A stretch of 64,000 nucleotides of DNA. It comes from Mycolicibacterium monacense. Its GTDB lineage: Bacteria > Actinomycetota > Actinomycetes > Mycobacteriales > Mycobacteriaceae. The translations under genes and the position numbers were made by a program. Location of the stretch: the NCBI RefSeq assembly GCF_010731575.1, contig NZ_AP022617.1:3286001-3350000 (forward strand). Reading direction: 5' to 3'. The notes beneath the pieces were generated by a model. It had not been told where the DNA came from. It did not search any database and worked only from the letters and a program-made list of their open reading frames with translations. This document shows, one piece after another, positions 8,233 through 16,210 of this stretch (position 1 is the first letter of the stretch; the number at the start of each line of letters is the position of its first letter).

Positions 8233-9222
8233 CTATCGAGCGCTGATGGGACGCAGGAACTCTCCGATGCCCCAGCCGCCGTGTCCGTTGGCGTAACGCA
8301 CGGACATCTGGCCCATGCGGGCGGCGCGGTCGGCGGTACGCTGCGTGACCGGGACGAAGTGGTTGATCGTGCCGTCGAGCACCATCGTTGGCAGCCCGTC
8401 GGCCGCGATGACCGCCGTGTTGCGGCCGTCATACGTCGCCTCACCGGCATAGTCGGTGTAGACGGTGTAATCCCGAATCGGGTGGAACACCCCGTCCGGG
8501 GTGATCACCACACCACCGGAAACCCGTTCCCCGTTCGGTTCGAACTCACCGTAGGCCGTGATCGCGGTGCCGTCGGCGAGCCAGGCGGCCAACCATTCCC
8601 CGTTGTAGGACGCCCATTCGCGCGGACCCCACGAATGGTCGCGGAACGAGGTGGCCCGGTCGACCGTCCACGTCGTCGATCCGACGCGCACCGATCCACT
8701 CACGTGGCCGAACTGCTCGTAGTGGTCGGTGGCGATCTGCGAACTGCCCGGTGTGCAGTCGCCCCCTTCTTCGATGGTGAACATCGGTACCGACGCCTCG
8801 AACGTCAGCGAGATCTCGCACTCCAGCGACGGTGAGTTCTTCAGCGCCTGCCGACCGCGATCGGCCAGCAGCGACGGCGTACTGATGAGCGCGACAGTGT
8901 TGCGGTAGTTGACTTCCCACGTCCGGGTCGCATCCTTGGGCGCGATTTCGAGACCCTGCGTGGACCACTTGTCGTTGGTCTCGTTCGGCTGCCGTCCGGC
9001 GCGCAGCGCGATCTTGCCGCCGGGCAGTGTCAGCTGCACCGTCGCCTCCGAGTACCCGAGGGTGGGCCGGTTGCCGATGCGCATCAACGCGCTGACCTCG
9101 CTCACCGGGTCGACGAAGTTGACGTACACGCTCTCGTTGAACTTCTCGATTCCGGCGAACTCATGGGTGAATTCGGCGTCCGGTCCGTACTGGCATGCGG
9201 TGAAGGGGGCTGACGTGTCCAC
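8233..9222 (-). CDS. Lipocalin-like protein (CrtC/AttH or DUF7064 type)
   Basis: Protein of 329 residues without signal peptide or membrane segment. The pattern of beta-rich segments and the motif SFRDHSWGPREW (about 190-205) resemble the CrtC/AttH-like two-lipocalin proteins, today annotated DUF7064/7065 in actinobacterial sterol, terpene and aromatic clusters. Such proteins are thought to bind or hydrate hydrophobic compounds, but no reaction can be assigned. The GTG at 9222 has GGAGG six bases ahead. It sits between crotonase and ligase genes with gaps of 24 and 11 bases, supporting a role in the same pathway. Confidence 0.7.
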   Translation of the reverse strand: MDTSAPFTACQYGPDAEFTHEFAGIEKFNESVYVNFVDPVSEVSALMRIGNRPTLGYSEATVQLTLPGGKIALRAGRQPNETNDKWSTQGLEIAPKDATRTWEVNYRNTVALISTPSLLADRGRQALKNSPSLECEISLTFEASVPMFTIEEGGDCTPGSSQIATDHYEQFGHVSGSVRVGSTTWTVDRATSFRDHSWGPREWASYNGEWLAAWLADGTAITAYGEFEPNGERVSGGVVITPDGVFHPIRDYTVYTDYAGEATYDGRNTAVIAADGLPTMVLDGTINHFVPVTQRTADRAARMGQMSVRYANGHGGWGIGEFLRPISAR

Positions 9223-9246
9223 GTGATCCTCCGGGATGTGTTGGGG

Positions 9247-10104
9247 TCAGAAGTGATCGGCTGGGTGGTCGTCCAGCGGGGGGAACACCGCAGGCCGCCG
9301 CTCCAGGAACGACATCACGCCTTCGTGGACGTCGGCCGACCGGAGCCGTCCGGCGTACACCCTGGATTCGTCCTCGGCTGCCGACCTCGGGGTCGGGTGG
9401 CCCCAGCTGCGGCCGAGCAGCCGGCGCGCCAACGCCACTGACGTCGGTGAGGTCTCGGTGACGAACACCCGTGCGTACGCCAGGGCCTCGTCGAGTACGG
9501 CATCCGGTGCGACGACTTTCGTGAGCAGACCGGCGTCGTAGGCCTCCGCGGCATCGAACACGCGGCCGCTGAGCACCCAGTCGGTAGCTCTGGTCAGTCC
9601 CACCAGCCGCGGCAGGAACCAGGACGACGCGCTCTCCGGAACCACCCCGCGTCGGGTGAACACGAACCCGAAACGCGATGCCTCACCGGAGATCCGGACG
9701 TCGGTGGCCGCCATGATGGAGGCCCCGCCGCCGACGGCGTCTCCGTTGACAGCCGCGACGACGGGGGTGCGCATGTCGAAGAGCCGCTCACTGACTCGGC
9801 CGCCCGGCTCGCGGTACCCGGTCGGGGTGTGCCCCGCCCGATCCTCTTCGAGGGCTTCGATCAGCGTGTCCGGCCCGGTGAGCTCCGCCCCGACACAGAA
9901 ATGCTTTCCGGCACCGGTGAGCACGACGGCACGCACGTGCGGATCCCGGTCGGCGGTGTCGAGCGCCTCCCACAGGTCGCGCAACATCTGGTTACGCAAC
10001 GCATTTCGGCGTTGCGGGGCGTTGAGCGCGATGATCGCGACACCGTCGTCGAAGCGATAGTCGACTTCTTCGTACGTCGGCTGGGCCGGCTGCTGAGCGC
10101 TCAT
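9247..10104 (-). CDS. Enoyl-CoA hydratase/isomerase family protein
   Basis: Crotonase-fold protein of 285 residues. The oxyanion segment HFCVGAEL and GGGASIMAATD (125-135) are clear. The two catalytic glutamates of classical enoyl-CoA hydratases are absent: the first position is S129 and the second T150. Instead there is E157 in VVPESASSW, the place used by peroxisomal-type delta3,delta2-enoyl-CoA isomerases (SPEGCSS). An isomerase is therefore more likely than a hydratase; this is inference. It starts six bases after the upstream SDR and is the second gene of the operon. Confidence 0.9.
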   Translation of the reverse strand: MSAQQPAQPTYEEVDYRFDDGVAIIALNAPQRRNALRNQMLRDLWEALDTADRDPHVRAVVLTGAGKHFCVGAELTGPDTLIEALEEDRAGHTPTGYREPGGRVSERLFDMRTPVVAAVNGDAVGGGASIMAATDVRISGEASRFGFVFTRRGVVPESASSWFLPRLVGLTRATDWVLSGRVFDAAEAYDAGLLTKVVAPDAVLDEALAYARVFVTETSPTSVALARRLLGRSWGHPTPRSAAEDESRVYAGRLRSADVHEGVMSFLERRPAVFPPLDDHPADHF

Positions 10105-10110
10105 GGGCTC

Positions 10111-10938
10111 TCAGGCCCCGCCGCTGCACACCAGCGTCTGCGCGGTGATGTAGCTGGACTCCGGGGCGCACAGCAGGTACACGGCGCCCGCGGCCTCCTC
10201 GACGCTGCCGCCACGGCCCAGTGCGATCTGGGTGGTCACGGCCTCGTACACCTCCGGGTTCACGCCGACCTTGATCTCGCGGCCGGCGACGTCGATGGTC
10301 TTCGCCTCGGTGGTGATCGTGGTGAGCCGGGTGTTGATCACGCCATAGGCGATGGCATTGACGGTGACGTTGTAGCGGCCCCACTCCTTGGCCAGGGTCT
10401 TGGTCATACCGATCAGGCCGGCCTTGGCGGTGGAGTAGTTGACCTGCCCGGGGTTGCCCTGCAGCCCCGAGGTCGACGACGTGTTGACGATTGCGCGGCG
10501 TGAGGCGACGCCGTTCTCGGCCTTCTCCTTCTTGGCCAGACCCGAGATGACCGGCTGGGCGGCGCGCAGGATCCGGAACGGTGCGGTCAGGTGCACGTCG
10601 ATGATGTCGTTCCACTGCTGATCGGTCATCTTCTGGATCACGCTGTCCCAGGTGTACCCGGCGTTGTTGACGATGATGTCCAGCCCGCCGTAGTTGTCGA
10701 CGGCGGTCGAGACGAAGCGGTCGGCGAATTCGGGATCGGTCACGCTGCCGACGCACGCGGTGGCCTGTCCCCCGGCGGCTTCGATCGCGGCGACGACCTC
10801 CTTGGCCGGCTCGGCGTCGAGGTCGTTGATGACGACCCGGGCACCCTCCGCGGCAAGCTTCTCGGCGACCGCGCGGCCGATCCCACGCCCCGATCCCGAG
10901 ACCAGTGCGACCTTTCCATCGAGATGTCCAGCAGCCAC
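10111..10938 (-). CDS. Short-chain dehydrogenase, first gene of the lipid operon
   Basis: SDR of 275 residues with cofactor loop SGSGRGIG (14-21), NNAG, and catalytic S155, Y168 and K172 in NYSTAKAG. The insert rich in lysine and glutamate before the serine strand is like bacterial homologues of peroxisomal 3-hydroxyacyl-CoA dehydrogenases. I prefer the GTG at 10938 because GGAGAGGA stands seven bases ahead; an ATG at 10962 would put that site inside the gene. It heads the run of genes down to 3259, so the region above it should hold the operon promoter. Confidence 0.88.
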   Translation of the reverse strand: MAAGHLDGKVALVSGSGRGIGRAVAEKLAAEGARVVINDLDAEPAKEVVAAIEAAGGQATACVGSVTDPEFADRFVSTAVDNYGGLDIIVNNAGYTWDSVIQKMTDQQWNDIIDVHLTAPFRILRAAQPVISGLAKKEKAENGVASRRAIVNTSSTSGLQGNPGQVNYSTAKAGLIGMTKTLAKEWGRYNVTVNAIAYGVINTRLTTITTEAKTIDVAGREIKVGVNPEVYEAVTTQIALGRGGSVEEAAGAVYLLCAPESSYITAQTLVCSGGA

Positions 10939-10964
10939 GACAGCGTCCTCTCCAAAGTGCATTC

Positions 10965-10974
10965 CAACGTGTTG
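10965..10974. promoter_or_regulatory. Half-palindrome CAACGTGTTG ahead of the operon
   Basis: CAAC-GT-GTTG lies 27 bases upstream of the preferred SDR start. It has nearly the same arms as CAACAGTGTTG at 11848-11858, upstream of the TetR gene at 11786. A shared operator for that TetR protein is a reasonable guess, but the site is short. Confidence 0.35.
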
Positions 10975-11051
10975 TTGTGAACCTTAACTTCGGCGCTTCG
11001 CTGGGTCAACTACCAATTGACGTGGCGTTTTAGATCTAACGTAAATAGGGA

Positions 11052-11786
11052 CTATGAGTTGATCGAAGAGCTCTGGCGTCCGAAGGTGGCGATCAAGCCG
11101 CTGAGGATGAGGTCCAGGCCGCGGTCGAGTTCGGCGGCGCCGTCGTAGGACGCGAGTACGGGTGCCAACTCGCGCAATCGGGGAAACTCGGTGATCGGTA
11201 ACCGGTGTAGGCCCAGTCGCAGTACATGGTCGGATTCCTCGGGGCGTTCCACGATCTCCTGCAGCTCATCGAGGATGTGGCCGTGCAGATATGCGAAGAG
11301 GACGCGGTAGATGTGCAGGGCGTCCACACCGGCGAATCCCGCTGACGTCAGCAGCGTCAGGACCGCTTCGAGGGGCCGCAGCGTCCCCGGGGGCCGCTGC
11401 CCCAGCGACGTCGCCAGCGGGCGGGTCACCAGCAGCGGGACCACGTTCGGGTGGGCCAGCGCGAGCCTGCGGAAATCGTGGGCGACCAGACGCAGCTGGT
11501 CGGCCCAGTCGGGATCGGCGCTGTCCACGACGAGCTGGCTCAGAACGACCTCGACGACACCGTCGAGCACAGCGGCTTTGTTGGGGACATGCCGGTAGAG
11601 CACCGTCGGGTCCCGCTTCAGCGCCTCGCTGAGGCGACGCATCGACAGTCCGCTCTCGCCGTCGCGGTCCAAGATCGCCAACGCGGTCCGAAGGATCAGG
11701 GCGCGGGTGATCGGAGCGTCGCCGAGGTCGGGGCCGGCTTCCGCGCCGCCCTGTCCGTCAGCGGTTCGAGCCGCCCGTTTGGCCAT
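11052..11786 (-). CDS. TetR-family regulator with TetR-type C-terminal domain
   Basis: Regulator of 244 residues. The helix-turn-helix is near 48-72 (MRRLSEALKRDPTVLYRHVPNK) and the rest resembles the TetR_C ligand domain, including VLFAYLHGHILDE. It is the only regulator next to the head of the lipid operon, 114 bases upstream of it in the same direction. Related short palindromes occur before both units, so it is a second candidate regulator of the operon besides the double-TetR protein. Ligand unknown. Confidence 0.88.
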   Translation of the reverse strand: MAKRAARTADGQGGAEAGPDLGDAPITRALILRTALAILDRDGESGLSMRRLSEALKRDPTVLYRHVPNKAAVLDGVVEVVLSQLVVDSADPDWADQLRLVAHDFRRLALAHPNVVPLLVTRPLATSLGQRPPGTLRPLEAVLTLLTSAGFAGVDALHIYRVLFAYLHGHILDELQEIVERPEESDHVLRLGLHRLPITEFPRLRELAPVLASYDGAAELDRGLDLILSGLIATFGRQSSSINS

Positions 11787-11847
11787 GAGTTTCTACACCT
11801 TCCGGCTCGGTCGTGGTCTCACAACACCATAGACCAACACCGATGTC

Positions 11848-11858
11848 CAACAGTGTTG
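11848..11858. promoter_or_regulatory. Palindrome CAACAGTGTTG upstream of TetR gene
   Basis: Perfect dyad CAACA-G-TGTTG between the TetR gene (start 11786) and the membrane-protein gene at 11913, well placed as a self-regulatory operator. GTGTT (11853-11857) and GGGTGT (11874-11879), 16 bases apart, also resemble a SigF-type promoter reading toward 11913, so the two signals would overlap. Confidence 0.45.
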
Positions 11859-11912
11859 ACACCCGGTCTGGCGGGGTGTCTACTGAAGGTCTAAAGGAAC
11901 CTGAGGCACCAC

Positions 11913-12341
11913 ATGATCGTCACCGTTGGTTTGGTCATCTTGGTGCTCGCCGTGATCGTCGGCGCCGTGGGCCTGCTGGGCAACGCCGGCCCGACGCACC
12001 AGATGGCCGAGCCCTTCTCGGTCTTCGGCTATCACGTCACCGGTTCCACCGGCACGCTGTTCCTGGTCGGCATCGCCGTGGGAGCGGCGGCGGCGCTGGG
12101 TCTGGCGGTCCTGCTCGCCGGCGCCCGGCGCACCGCCGAGCGTGGTCGCGACGCCCGCCGCCAACTCGCACTGTCGCGGCGCGAGAATGCGTTCATCAAC
12201 CGCGACCCTGTCGACGTGCTCGAGTATCGGAATCCCCATACGACAAGCACATCCGGCGTGACCGCCCAGCCACAAGGCGGCGTACTCGGCCGGTGGCGAC
12301 ACCGCAAAGCGACGCGGGACCGCGTCGACCACGGCTGGTAG
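11913..12341 (+). CDS. Small membrane protein with two transmembrane segments
   Basis: Protein of 142 residues, function unknown. A first hydrophobic helix spans about residues 3-23 and a second about 46-68, joined by a short loop; the rest is a basic hydrophilic tail (RRTAERGRDARRQ and further), presumably cytoplasmic. It heads a group of four small genes read in the same direction to 13545. The sequence upstream has a weak SigF-like promoter pattern, which would fit a stress-induced envelope protein, but this is not established. Confidence 0.7.
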   Translation: MIVTVGLVILVLAVIVGAVGLLGNAGPTHQMAEPFSVFGYHVTGSTGTLFLVGIAVGAAAALGLAVLLAGARRTAERGRDARRQLALSRRENAFINRDPVDVLEYRNPHTTSTSGVTAQPQGGVLGRWRHRKATRDRVDHGW

Positions 12342-12403
12342 CGATCGCCGTTCAGGGGCGACCGCACCACCCCAACGGAAACAACAGAAACAAGGTCAAC
12401 ATC

Positions 12404-12583
12404 ATGATCGTTCTCGGAATCGTCCTCATCGTGCTCGGTCTCCTGCTCCCCAGCTTGGTCCCCGGCTTCGCCTTCGCCCAGGTCCTCCTGGTCCTCGGAA
12501 TCATCCTTCTTGCCGTCGGATTGATACTGATGGTGGCCGGACGGATGGGGCACGCCGTCGGGGGCCGGCGCCACTATTACTGA
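12404..12583 (+). CDS. Tiny membrane protein, DUF6131-like
   Basis: Protein of 59 residues, almost wholly hydrophobic: two membrane helices (about 2-18 and 25-45) and a short tail GHAVGGRRHYY. The tail and length match what I remember of the DUF6131 family in actinobacteria. No good ribosome site is visible before the ATG, so the call rests on composition and the family resemblance. It follows the larger membrane protein by 62 bases. Function unknown. Confidence 0.65.
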   Translation: MIVLGIVLIVLGLLLPSLVPGFAFAQVLLVLGIILLAVGLILMVAGRMGHAVGGRRHYY

Positions 12584-12679
12584 GTCAGCAGCGGCCGATG
12601 AGCATCGAATGATGCTGCACGGCACCAGTTCTCACGCACCACGCGTGAACCATCGCACCACCGATTCAAGGGAAACACC

Positions 12680-13111
12680 ATGTCCACGAACACCATCGTT
12701 CTGATCATCGTCGTCGCGCTGGCAGCGCTAGTGCTGGTGGCCGCACTTGTCTGGGCGGCCCGCAACAAGCGCAACCAGAGTCGCCACGACGAAGCGGAAA
12801 CCATCCGCAGCGAAGCCAGAGACGAGAACCGACGCGTCGCGCAGCGTGAAGCTCGCGCCGAGGAGACCGCCGCCAAGGCCCGTGCCGTTCAGGCCGAAGC
12901 CGACGTCAAGACCGCCCAGGCCAAAGGACTGCAGCAGGAGGCCGCAGGCCATCGCCACGAGGCCACCAACTCTCGCGACGAGCTCAACGAACAATTCGAG
13001 CGCGCCGACGCTCTCGATCCCGCCACCCGGACACCCAACGGTCGCAACACCGGCAACAGCGGTCGCAACGCGGACAACGACCAGCAACGACCCACAGCCG
13101 GCACGCGATGA
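12680..13111 (+). CDS. Membrane-anchored coiled-coil protein
   Basis: Protein of 143 residues: an N-terminal membrane helix (about 6-27) followed by a long charged coiled coil (about 35-115) rich in Glu, Ala, Arg and Gln, and an Asn/Gly/Arg-rich tail. AAGGGAAA precedes the ATG. The stop overlaps the next start by four bases (ATGA). Such single-span coiled-coil proteins are often stress or envelope proteins in mycobacteria, but nothing more specific can be said. Confidence 0.72.
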   Translation: MSTNTIVLIIVVALAALVLVAALVWAARNKRNQSRHDEAETIRSEARDENRRVAQREARAEETAAKARAVQAEADVKTAQAKGLQQEAAGHRHEATNSRDELNEQFERADALDPATRTPNGRNTGNSGRNADNDQQRPTAGTR

Positions 13112-13545
13112 ACCCGTCGCGCCCGAGCACCCATGCGCCCCGCGTAGAACAGCACGACCGGCACCTCAAGATCGTCGAACTCGAACTGCCACAACAAGAC
13201 AGCATCCGTTACGACGTGATGATGCAGCTCTGCCGGCCGTTGACCGCATTCGAGATCGACGCACTCATCGTGCACCGATCGATCGGCCTCGACGTTTCAC
13301 CCGACGACCCGGCACGCTTGATCGCCACCCACACCACCATCGAAGAGGTGCGCAACCGACTTCCCGAGTTCCACGAGTTGCTCTGCGCGGCAGCGGCAGA
13401 CGGCCACGCTGCGCAGGACTCCGCCACCGAGGCGCGCGATGCCCTCACGGTGGAGGAATCACGTCGCCAGGCCCTGGTCACCGATGCCAACGCCAGCCTC
13501 GGCCCCTGTTCACACGTCCATGACGCGGCGGTCGGTATGCGTTAG
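13108..13545 (+). CDS. Hypothetical protein coupled to the coiled-coil gene
   Basis: Protein of 145 residues, no recognised family, no membrane segment or signal peptide. The N-terminal third is basic; the middle (about 45-95) is a mixed helical region with DVSPDDPARLIATH, and the C-terminal third is alanine-rich. It starts within the stop codon of the previous gene, so it is probably co-translated. It ends two bases before the convergent prfC gene. Confidence 0.6.
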   Translation: MNPSRPSTHAPRVEQHDRHLKIVELELPQQDSIRYDVMMQLCRPLTAFEIDALIVHRSIGLDVSPDDPARLIATHTTIEEVRNRLPEFHELLCAAAADGHAAQDSATEARDALTVEESRRQALVTDANASLGPCSHVHDAAVGMR

Positions 13546-13547
13546 AC

Positions 13548-15185
13548 CTAGTCTGCTGCTGCCACCAGTGACCGCAGCCGTACGTCGGGAAGTTCCCGCT
13601 CGACGTTCTCGAGGCGCCATTTGTTCGAGAACACCGCGATGACGACTCCGTCGGTGCGGGTGAAGACCTCGACCGAGGCCTGCTTCTGCAGGATCTCGAC
13701 GTCATCGGGGTCGGCGACGCGGGCCACCGTGTACGGAAGCGGCTCGAGCGCGATCGGCGCGTTGAACTCGCGGGCCATCCGATGAGTGGCGACCTCGAAC
13801 TGCATCGGACCCACCGCGGCGAACACCGGCGCCTGATCACCTCGCCGGTCCGAACGCAGCACCTGGATGACGCCCTCCTGGTCCAGCTGCTCGATCCCTT
13901 TACGGAACTGCTTGTGCTTGCTGGGGTCGGTGCCCCGCGCGACGGCGAAATGCTCGGGCGAGAAGCTCGGAATCGGCGGGTACTGCACCGGGACATCCCG
14001 GTACAGGGTGTCACCCGGTCGCAGCGCGGCGGCGTTGGCGAGTCCGATGACATCCCCCGGCCAGGCGGTGTCCAGGGTGGACCGCTGCTGGCCGAAGACC
14101 GATTGCGCGTACTTGGTGACGAACGGCTTGCCGGTGGTGGCGTGGGTGAGGACGTCTCCGCGTTCGAAGGTGCCTGAAACGACCCGGGCGTAGGCGATGC
14201 GGTCCCGGTGAGCGGAGTCCATGCCCGCCTGGACCTTGAACACGAACGCACTGAACGGCGCGGTGGTTTCGCGTCGACTGCCGTCGATGTCGAGCTGACC
14301 GCGTGGCGGCGGTGCGAGTTGGGCCAACACGTCGAGCAATTGGTTGACACCGAAGTTGAGCACCGCCGACGTGAACAGGACCGGTGTCGAGGTGCACCTG
14401 AGGAACGAGTCGCGGTCGAAGTCGGCGCCGTCGGCACTCAGCAGTTCGGACTCTTCCACCGCGGTGTCCCAGTCGGTACCCGCGGCCTCGTGGGCCTGGG
14501 AGGCATCGATGTGCTCCTCCGGTGCGGCGGTGGCGCCGCCCGCGGTGCGGGTGAACCGGATGAAGGTGCCGCTGCGCCGGTCGAGGACTCCTTTGAAGTC
14601 GCCGGCGATGCCGACCGGCCAGGTCAGCGGCGTCGTCTGCAGTTGAATGCGGTCGTGGATCTCATCCATCAATTCCAGGGCGTGACGGCCCGGCCGGTCC
14701 CACTTGTTGACCACCGTGATGATGGGGATCCCGCGGTGGCGGCAGACCTGGAAGAGCTTCAGCGTCTGCGGTTCGAGACCTTTCGCGGCGTCGATGAGCA
14801 TCACGGCGCAATCGACGGCGGTCAGCACCCGGTAGGTGTCTTCGGAGAAGTCGGCGTGCCCCGGGGTGTCGAGCAGGTTGATGATGCAGGTGTCGCCCGC
14901 CTGGGTGCGGTAAGGGAACTGCAGCGCCGTCGAGGTGATGGAGATGCCGCGGGCCTTCTCCATCTCCATCCAGTCAGACACCGTGGCGCGGCGGCCCGCC
15001 TTACCGTGGATGGCGCCGGCCTCGGTGATCGCCTTGGCGTGCAGCACCAGCGCCTCGGTCAAGGTGGACTTGCCGGCGTCGGGGTGGCTGATCACAGCGA
15101 ACGTCCTGCGACGTTGCGCTTCGGCGGAAACTCGGTCTGGCCGCGACTCGGTGGCCGTCGACACACCTGAGGCGGTATCGGTCAT
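13548..15185 (-). CDS. prfC: Peptide chain release factor 3
   Basis: Translational GTPase of 545 residues that recycles RF1/RF2 from the ribosome. The P-loop is SHPDAGKST (33-41), followed by RGISITSTALQF (switch I), DTPGHADFSEDTYR (switch II) and NKWDRPGR (the NKxD guanine motif in the RF3 form). The run VSDWMEMEKARGISI separates RF3 from EF-G. The ATG at 15185 is chosen; a longer frame to 15299 adds residues of non-conserved character. It is divergent from the DoxX gene. Confidence 0.95.
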   Translation of the reverse strand: MTDTASGVSTATESRPDRVSAEAQRRRTFAVISHPDAGKSTLTEALVLHAKAITEAGAIHGKAGRRATVSDWMEMEKARGISITSTALQFPYRTQAGDTCIINLLDTPGHADFSEDTYRVLTAVDCAVMLIDAAKGLEPQTLKLFQVCRHRGIPIITVVNKWDRPGRHALELMDEIHDRIQLQTTPLTWPVGIAGDFKGVLDRRSGTFIRFTRTAGGATAAPEEHIDASQAHEAAGTDWDTAVEESELLSADGADFDRDSFLRCTSTPVLFTSAVLNFGVNQLLDVLAQLAPPPRGQLDIDGSRRETTAPFSAFVFKVQAGMDSAHRDRIAYARVVSGTFERGDVLTHATTGKPFVTKYAQSVFGQQRSTLDTAWPGDVIGLANAAALRPGDTLYRDVPVQYPPIPSFSPEHFAVARGTDPSKHKQFRKGIEQLDQEGVIQVLRSDRRGDQAPVFAAVGPMQFEVATHRMAREFNAPIALEPLPYTVARVADPDDVEILQKQASVEVFTRTDGVVIAVFSNKWRLENVERELPDVRLRSLVAAAD

Positions 15186-15313
15186 TGCGCCGCCAATTCT
15201 ATTGGCCACGGAGTCGAAACGATAATCGGTACCGTCGTCGGCCGGATTCGCCGTCACCGCGGCGCGCTCCCCACCAGCAGTCGAAGACGGCCGGAGCAAG
15301 GTGCGCCAGGCTC

Positions 15314-15344
15314 TTGACCTGAACTTTGGTTGAGGTCTTACCGT
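15314..15344 (+). promoter_or_regulatory. MerR/SoxR-type promoter for the DoxX gene
   Basis: TTGACC (15314-15319) and TACCGT (15339-15344) are separated by 19 bases, two more than normal, and the spacer region holds the dyad ACCTGAAC-TTTG-GTTGAGGT (15317-15336, one mismatch). This long spacer with a central dyad is the hallmark of promoters activated by MerR-family proteins. The -10 element ends eight bases before the ATG at 15353, so the mRNA would be leaderless or nearly so. No MerR gene is in the window. Confidence 0.7.
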
Positions 15345-15352
15345 CTCGGGTC

Positions 15353-15886
15353 ATGGACACCACATACTCGGAAGCCGCTACTGACATCCCCAGCCGCATA
15401 CGGGCAGCGGACGTGGGGCTCCTCCTCTTGCGCGTGGTCTTCGGCGGGCTTCTGGCTGCCGCCGGCCTCCAGAAACTCTTCGGCTGGTTCGGCGGGCCGG
15501 GGCTGACGGACACCGGGACGGTGTTCGAGCAGATCGGTTACAGCCCAGGTGTTTTCTTCGCCGCGGTTGCGGGTTCGCTCGAGACTGTGGGCGGGATTCT
15601 GCTGATGCTGGGATTGTTCACGCCGTTGGCCTGCTCCATCGTTGTCGGCGTGATGATCAACGCCGCCAGCGCGACGTGGTCGGGCGGGCTGTTCGGCCAA
15701 GGCGGCTATCAAATGGCGCTGCTGTATGCCACCGCCGGTGCGGTAATCGCGTGCACCGGCGCCGGCGTGATGGCCATCGACCATGGCCGCCCTTGGCAGC
15801 GCGCGGGCGCCAGGTGGGCCGCGGCGAGCATCGCGACGGGTATCGCGGCAGCAGCGGCCGTCTTGCTGCTCAAAGCGGTGGTGTGA
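15353..15886 (+). CDS. DoxX family membrane protein
   Basis: Integral membrane protein of 177 residues with four predicted helices. LLLLRVVFGGLLAAAGLQKL near the N-terminus and the following glycine-rich loop are typical of DoxX. Some DoxX proteins in mycobacteria work with SodA and SseA in oxidant defence, but no partner gene is adjacent here. The ATG at 15353 fits the upstream MerR-type promoter; an in-frame TTG at 15326 lies inside that promoter and is rejected. Confidence 0.88.
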   Translation: MDTTYSEAATDIPSRIRAADVGLLLLRVVFGGLLAAAGLQKLFGWFGGPGLTDTGTVFEQIGYSPGVFFAAVAGSLETVGGILLMLGLFTPLACSIVVGVMINAASATWSGGLFGQGGYQMALLYATAGAVIACTGAGVMAIDHGRPWQRAGARWAAASIATGIAAAAAVLLLKAVV

Positions 15887-15901
15887 CGGGCCACGTGACC
15901 C

Positions 15902-16210
15902 TCAGACCAGCCAGAGGTCGTACGGCGGCTCCCCCACGCCACTGACCATGAGTTGCCCGGACGGGATCTTCTCCACGAGTCGGACTGCGGCGCTGCGGTT
16001 TCCGATCCGCAACTGCGCCTGCTTACCCGCCTGGACATCGTCGGGCGCGCCGTAGGCCAGGCCCTGCCAGTGGTACCGACCGTCGATCGGGCTCAGGTGA
16101 CCGGTGAGGCGGACCCGGACCGGACACCGCACCCCCGCCACGTCGAGTTCGGCGTCACCGTCGAATACGCCGCTCACATCGTCGGTCACAGGAAGCCGCA
16201 CCGCCTCCAC
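15902..16210 (-). CDS. DUF4873-like protein
   Basis: Protein of 102 residues, beta-rich, with DVAGVRCPVRVRLTGHLSPIDGRYHWQG and PPYDLWLV, resembling the DUF4873 domain that in mycobacteria occurs beside or fused to oxygenases. It begins at a GTG inside the last 25 bases of the diiron oxygenase gene, so the two are surely one transcript. A substrate-handling or accessory role for that oxygenase is inferred only from linkage. Confidence 0.75.
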   Translation of the reverse strand: MEAVRLPVTDDVSGVFDGDAELDVAGVRCPVRVRLTGHLSPIDGRYHWQGLAYGAPDDVQAGKQAQLRIGNRSAAVRLVEKIPSGQLMVSGVGEPPYDLWLV

